Assembly: GCF_910589745.1 (NCBI RefSeq)
Contig: NZ_OU342399.1
Location: 62,001-126,000 of the forward strand
Reading direction: 5' to 3'
DNA: 64,000 nt
Source: Candidatus Arcticimaribacter forsetii
GTDB lineage: Bacteria > Bacteroidota > Bacteroidia > Flavobacteriales > Flavobacteriaceae
Part shown: positions 60,258 to 64,000 of the stretch, in pieces
Numbering within the stretch: the stretch's first letter is position 1
How the letters are laid out: every line of letters starts with the position of its first letter
Program-made: the position numbers and the translations under genes
The notes under the pieces: model-generated
The model's database searches: none
What the model was told of the DNA's origin: nothing
Seen by the model: the letters and a program-made list of their open reading frames with translations, nothing else

Positions 60258-60923
60258 ATGCGCACACTTATAAGTTATGTTGTATTCTTTTCCTCTTTTA
60301 TATTTCCAACGAAAGAAATATTTGCTCAAGGTGGAGCGCTTTTAATTCAGCAATACGGGACTTATGATGTGGAAAACGAGGGATTAAGAAAGTGGAACTA
60401 TGATGTGCATACCTTCTTGAACAGATTCAATACTACAAATAGAGAAACCCAAGGGAAAATAGGGATGAGTGTTGGAGGAACGGTTCGTTATAATTTTAAA
60501 AAAAGCTACGGCCTAAGATCAGGAATTGATTTACACCGATTTAACTATGCTTATAATTCAGCAAACGACACCTCTGTTGATAATCTTGTCTTTCTTAGTG
60601 TTCCGTTTACCGGACGCCTTTATCCTTTTAAGAGAGTTACTTTAGAGATGGGGTTTGTGTATAATGTTCTTTTATCGGCAAAAGGTAATCCCCCCACCAA
60701 CTTAGAAGACGGTTCTATTTCGTATCCGTCTGGTACTTTTAGCAATAGTTTTGGGGTGTTAACAGCAGTTCATTACAGCCTATGGAAACGTTTTAGCGCT
60801 TCCTTACAATATCAATTTCAAAAGAAAAACAACAGTCAGCTTCAAAGAGAAACAAACGCTTTGGCAGGGTTAATGCTTGGAATTCACTACAGGGTTTTAT
60901 CTAGAAAAATTCCTGATTATTAA
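60258..60923 (+). CDS. Outer-membrane beta-barrel-like protein
   Basis: 221 aa from the ATG at 60258, which gives a signal peptide (ending IFAQ); a GTG at 60222 would extend the N-terminus by 12 residues. The body is alternating hydrophobic strands with aromatic girdles (GTVRYNFKKSYGLRSGIDLHRF, RLYPFKRVTLEMGFVYNVLL, ASLQYQFQKKN), as in eight-stranded outer-membrane barrels (OmpW/porin family PF13568-like). The function is unknown. Confidence 0.65.
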   Translation: MRTLISYVVFFSSFIFPTKEIFAQGGALLIQQYGTYDVENEGLRKWNYDVHTFLNRFNTTNRETQGKIGMSVGGTVRYNFKKSYGLRSGIDLHRFNYAYNSANDTSVDNLVFLSVPFTGRLYPFKRVTLEMGFVYNVLLSAKGNPPTNLEDGSISYPSGTFSNSFGVLTAVHYSLWKRFSASLQYQFQKKNNSQLQRETNALAGLMLGIHYRVLSRKIPDY

Positions 60924-60934
60924 AGCTGTAAAAG

Positions 60935-61453
60935 TTACTTAATTAGTTTTTTAGACTTTCTTTTGGATATCTTTTTTAAGGCTTTACCTTCTTGTAAATA
61001 ATATTCGTCCTGTCGCTTAAATTTTGCAGGATATGAATCTCCCATAGCGGTTCTTGCTTCTACACCCGGTCTGAAAATTATAATTGGGTGTAGATAAACT
61101 TTGATTTCTGAATCTAAACTTAAGAGCCATTTCCCGTCTACATAATACCAGTTTTCGTCTGTTCCAAAACTTATCGTCATTCCATTATTTGCTAAAAGAA
61201 CTCTTTTTCCTTGGGTTTCAAAGGATCCAGAATAGGCGTTGTATTTTAAAAAAATGGGTTTGCTGTTAAGAATTGCCTTTCGATAAGCATCATGATAATA
61301 AACAGTTCCTTCAACATCATCAATGTTTATTTCAGAGGAATCCCCTCCAACCTGACTTCCAGTATACCGCGTAACTCCTTCGTTTACATTCAGGTTCTGC
61401 TGACCATTAACCGTACTGAATATTAGAAAAATAAAAACCCATAAATATTTCAT
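60935..61453 (-). CDS. Secreted protein of unknown function
   Basis: 172 aa with a signal peptide (1-17, TVNGQ). The mature part is beta-rich with Tyr/Lys content (YNAYSGSFETQGKRVLLAN, WYYVDGKWLLSLDSE) and a C-terminal Lys-rich tail. I do not recognise the family. It follows the plug-like lipoprotein after 13 bases and is probably in the same transcript. Confidence 0.55.
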   Translation of the reverse strand: MKYLWVFIFLIFSTVNGQQNLNVNEGVTRYTGSQVGGDSSEINIDDVEGTVYYHDAYRKAILNSKPIFLKYNAYSGSFETQGKRVLLANNGMTISFGTDENWYYVDGKWLLSLDSEIKVYLHPIIIFRPGVEARTAMGDSYPAKFKRQDEYYLQEGKALKKISKRKSKKLIK

Positions 61454-61466
61454 CCTGTTTTAATAG

Positions 61467-62060
61467 CTATTGTTTTTTCATTTGAATCATGATGACACCA
61501 TTGGATCCTTTATCACCAACTTTCTGAAGGGCTTTTTGACCTTTCAGGACATTGATACTTTCAATAGAATCTGGATCAATAGAAGACATGTCAAAATCTA
61601 AACCCATTTCTTCTCCATCGATTATAATAATCGGTTTCATTTTGTTAGAATCGATTTTGATTTTTACTTTTTTATTATCATCTGAGATAAAAACAGCGTC
61701 ACCAGAATATAGAGAAGCATTTCTTTTTGACAATGCTAAAGAATCTCCAAGTTTTGAAGCCCATTGTATTGCTTCGTTTGGATCATCGCTTTTAAAAATA
61801 AAAACATTCTTTTGAGTTCCATGAATAGAATCACCTATTTTGTGTTGAAAATGTCCAAGCTCAGAACTACCCTCTAAAAAGAAAACTTCGGTGTCTCCCT
61901 TCATTAAAGGAGCTATGATGTCTGATGAAATTAAAGCAGATTTTTTTAGAGTATGTTTCTTAGGCTCTACATCTGAATTTGATTCTTTTTTATAAAGATT
62001 AACCGTAATACAAGAGGTCATAAAAACACTTAAACCTAAAAGTAGGATTCCTTTTTTCAT
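61467..62060 (-). CDS. Lipoprotein with stand-alone TonB-plug-like domain
   Basis: 197 aa. Lipobox VFMTSC (Cys about 16). The C-terminal 50 residues (IIIIDGEEMGLDF, then DPDSIESINVLKGQKALQKVGDKGSNGVIMI) match the plug domain core of TonB-dependent receptors: a DG turn, IESINVLKG and a GxxGVIxI close. There is no barrel, so it is a plug without a pore. Such stand-alone plugs also occur at the ends of BlaR1/M56 proteins. The leader has TTAAAACTAT. It heads a two-gene operon. Confidence 0.7.
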   Translation of the reverse strand: MKKGILLLGLSVFMTSCITVNLYKKESNSDVEPKKHTLKKSALISSDIIAPLMKGDTEVFFLEGSSELGHFQHKIGDSIHGTQKNVFIFKSDDPNEAIQWASKLGDSLALSKRNASLYSGDAVFISDDNKKVKIKIDSNKMKPIIIIDGEEMGLDFDMSSIDPDSIESINVLKGQKALQKVGDKGSNGVIMIQMKKQ

Positions 62061-62142
62061 TTCATATAGTTTTAAATAATTATGGATGTAAATCTAATGA
62101 ATAGGAAACAAAAGAAAAAAACATTAACAGATATTTGATCAC

Positions 62143-63066
62143 TTAAGAGCTAAAAAACCGACTTATGGTAATATTCAAATAATGATGTCCTTTTTGAATT
62201 TGAGTTTTGTTGTCTGGGCTTCTGTTATAATACATTAAAGAGTATCGCCACTTATTTTTTCTTAACGCATATCCAATTTCAACCGTTGCTCGAATGCGAT
62301 TAACAGGAACTGTAAAAGGAGCCTCTGAATTAAACAAACTCCCTGAAAGCATATAATCATGAACTACAAATTGCACCCGTCCTCCAACATAAAGCCCATC
62401 TCCTTGGCGGTTATCAAGCAATACATTTCCTCCATAGGTAGGAACCGTTTGAGAGCCTAACACCAAACCTAAAGCGCCTCCTGCTGCAATTTTTTGAGTT
62501 CCTAAGACACTAAAAACATGAGACTGAACACTAACGCTTTCTCTTAAATTCCATCGGTTAAAAGAATCCAAAAATAGATTAACATGGAATGCCTGAGGAA
62601 CCTCAGCTACCCAGGTAAGTTCTGGCAGGTTCAATACAGTTCGATGATAGGTGTTTTGCATCCATTGAGCTCCAGAAATAGAACCTGTTACTCCCAACTG
62701 AACACCCCATTGTACTTGCCTTAACGAAGAATATTCTTTTTGATAAGTAGCTTTAACCGAAGTCCAACCTCCGTATGGGTAATCTAATAAACTAACATCG
62801 GTGGTATACCGATCATTTGGAGTATATAATTCTTGACCCAGTTCCCAAAGCAAGTAATTTTTTGAGGTATTCTCCGATATGGTGTCTTTACTTTTTAGTT
62901 GCTTCCCATATTGCAGAAAAATGCCACTGGAATAATAACGGTCGAGAGTAAAATATAGATCATTGTCAACATTCAAGCTAAAATATTCCTGTGCAGATAA
63001 CGACTTTGATGTCATTAAAAAAAACAAACCAAGTATTACGTTTAAAAAGGTATGTTTATTGATCAA
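62143..63066 (-). CDS. lpxR: LpxR-family lipid A 3'-O-deacylase
   Basis: 307 aa with a signal peptide (1-25, SLSAQ). The mature start FSLNVDNDLYFTLDRYYSSGIFLQYG is the LpxR/DUF2219 hallmark (Asn-Asp and DRYYxxG), followed by a His in SGAQWMQNTYHR and a twelve-strand-type barrel ending in the aromatic strand. LpxR removes acyl chains from lipid A at the outer membrane, altering surface charge and immunogenicity. All key residues I can place are present; the reaction is inferred. Confidence 0.8.
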   Translation of the reverse strand: MINKHTFLNVILGLFFLMTSKSLSAQEYFSLNVDNDLYFTLDRYYSSGIFLQYGKQLKSKDTISENTSKNYLLWELGQELYTPNDRYTTDVSLLDYPYGGWTSVKATYQKEYSSLRQVQWGVQLGVTGSISGAQWMQNTYHRTVLNLPELTWVAEVPQAFHVNLFLDSFNRWNLRESVSVQSHVFSVLGTQKIAAGGALGLVLGSQTVPTYGGNVLLDNRQGDGLYVGGRVQFVVHDYMLSGSLFNSEAPFTVPVNRIRATVEIGYALRKNKWRYSLMYYNRSPDNKTQIQKGHHYLNITISRFFSS

Positions 63067-63090
63067 GTGACTTTTTTATCGATTAAAAAA

Positions 63091-63882
63091 TTAACGGTTT
63101 TTAAGAACTAACAGAGGAATTTTAGCGTAAAAGTCTTTTTTGTAGATGACATCAGAACCCATGAGCTTCTCAAAGAAACCTCTTTTTCGGGCAAAAACGA
63201 CTAACAAATCTGGGTTAATACTCTGAAAATGTTCTAATACTCCTTGATACACAGTTGCGTTATCGGATGACACCAAACCTTCGGAAAGCTCTACGATTTC
63301 GTGGTCAATTTCTAGTCGATTATTCTCATGCCCTGGAGTTTTAACCAATAACAGGTTTACTTTAGTAGAAAATGTTTTGATTAAAAACTTTAAAGGAGAC
63401 AAAGAACGCTCTCCATTGATGCTCCCTTTTTTAAACGCAAAAAGTGCTTGCTGTGGAATACTAAATTTATAATCTATTGGAACTAGAATAACCGGTATAG
63501 ATGTTTTCTTAACAATTCTTCCAGAAACTTTACCCAAAAAAAGTGTTTCGTTCACATCGTTACTTTTAGGACCAACCACAATTAAATCTAATCCGATTTC
63601 TTTGTCAAGAGATTCTATTCCAGAAACTAACTCGCCTCGGTAATTTACCATTTTAATATCAACAGAGTCTTTTTGAACAGATTGAACCATTTCTTTTACT
63701 CGGTTGAAGTTTTTTGTGTTTAACGCATCCTTTGCAGTTGAAATCTGTGCTGGAGTTGAGGTTGCGTTATAAGAATCTATAACAAAAATCGAAGCGTTGA
63801 AGTGCTTAGCTAAACTAACTGCATAAGCTAATGTGTTGATTCCGTTTTTTGAAATACCAATTGGGACAAGGATGTTTTTCAT
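63091..63882 (-). CDS. Universal stress protein (UspA family)
   Basis: 263 aa with two tandem USP-like halves. The first is clear (MKNILVPIGISKNGINTLAYAVSLAKHFNASIFVIDSYN ... GLDLIVVGPKSN, GKVSGRIVKKTSIPVILVP); the second (about 155-263) is degenerate but ends like a USP (PDLLVVFARKRG, AKIPLLVLKNR). USPs bind ATP in some cases and modulate stress survival in the cytosol. It sits 25 bases upstream of lpxR on the same strand and may be co-transcribed. Confidence 0.85.
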   Translation of the reverse strand: MKNILVPIGISKNGINTLAYAVSLAKHFNASIFVIDSYNATSTPAQISTAKDALNTKNFNRVKEMVQSVQKDSVDIKMVNYRGELVSGIESLDKEIGLDLIVVGPKSNDVNETLFLGKVSGRIVKKTSIPVILVPIDYKFSIPQQALFAFKKGSINGERSLSPLKFLIKTFSTKVNLLLVKTPGHENNRLEIDHEIVELSEGLVSSDNATVYQGVLEHFQSINPDLLVVFARKRGFFEKLMGSDVIYKKDFYAKIPLLVLKNR

Positions 63883-63944
63883 TTTATAATGAGATAAAAT
63901 TAAATACTAAACAAAAGTAGTAAGATTAAGTTTGTAGTCTGTTA

Positions 63945-64000
63945 TTATTCTTTTTGTTTTTTACTCAAGTATTCTAAAAGAACACCAAATGGTTTTATTG
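63945..64000 (-). CDS. Partial gene, C-terminal end only
   Basis: On the minus strand an open frame entering from the right edge reads FGVLLEYLSKKQKE and stops at 63945-63947. It is too short to identify. It would end about 60 bases before the universal stress protein start. Confidence 0.3.
   Translation of the reverse strand, partial: IKPFGVLLEYLSKKQKE

Noticed and set aside
1..64000. CRISPR arrays, tRNA and rRNA genes.
   Set aside because: No regularly spaced direct repeats or cloverleaf/ribosomal signatures were noticed on reading; a tRNA scan could still be run.

Overview
The window is AT-rich chromosomal DNA from a member of the Bacteroidota, most likely a marine Flavobacteriaceae species. 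Evidence for this is the Bacteroidota promoter signature (TAnnTTTG, mostly TATATTTG, sometimes with an upstream TTTG or TTG), A/T-rich leaders without Shine-Dalgarno sequences, many secreted lipoproteins, a Reg_prop/Y_Y_Y/LuxR-type regulator, and linked laminarin and maltodextrin loci. No rRNA, tRNA, CRISPR array or intact insertion sequence was seen.

Layout. (1) 1-7.8 kb, minus strand: the end of a surface polysaccharide locus (UDP-glucose dehydrogenase, a wHTH/nucleotidyltransferase-like protein, an O-antigen ligase with TPRs), a large repetitive lipoprotein, a PBP4-type peptidase and a DUF2147 protein. (2) 7.8-19.5 kb: two tiny membrane proteins, pirin, a 44-aa protein, then a laminarin (beta-1,3-glucan) locus: membrane-bound regulator, a surface lipoprotein with two predicted carbohydrate-binding domains, GH16 lipoprotein, GH3 lipoprotein, second GH16, and a convergent Na+/solute symporter. 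No SusC/SusD pair is present. (3) 19.5-20.1 kb: a gene-poor stretch with a gene remnant and a candidate structured RNA. (4) 20-27.6 kb: AGCS symporter, RNase H-like protein, and an alpha-glucan operon (beta-phosphoglucomutase, GH65 phosphorylase, GH13 amylase) that would turn maltodextrin into glucose and glucose 6-phosphate. (5) 27.6-31 kb: small operons around a Crp-type regulator, with a textbook TGTGA-N6-TCACA operator nearby.

(6) 31-39 kb: a quinone-oxidoreductase-like enzyme, a DEAD-box helicase, and a minus-strand run P5C dehydrogenase, proline dehydrogenase, arginase and a half-length CvfB-like RNA-binding protein: arginine/proline catabolism to glutamate. (7) 39-53 kb: secreted NTF2-like, TPR and alpha/beta-barrel proteins (one family present twice), a surface protein whose C-type lectin domain appears circularly permuted, DoxX-like proteins, a membrane M28 peptidase, a dienelactone-hydrolase-like protein, and a reductase plus DUF1295 pair. 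(8) 53-64 kb: a 44-aa basic protein that may be leaderless, an InlB-repeat lipoprotein with a lyase-like domain, the amt-glnK ammonium module, Kazal inhibitor, CAP-domain protein, GIY-YIG protein, BNR-type lipoprotein, beta-barrel proteins, a stand-alone TonB-plug-like lipoprotein, an LpxR-type deacylase and a universal stress protein.

The items most worth a second look are the permuted lectin domain (43.4-43.8 kb), the inverted-repeat-bounded RNA candidate (19.76-20.0 kb), the Crp operator/regulator match (29.2-30.4 kb), the palindrome at the predicted start site of the laminarin regulator (9.23 kb) and the N-terminally halved CvfB protein (33.9 kb). All functional calls come from reading motifs by eye; no database search was run.
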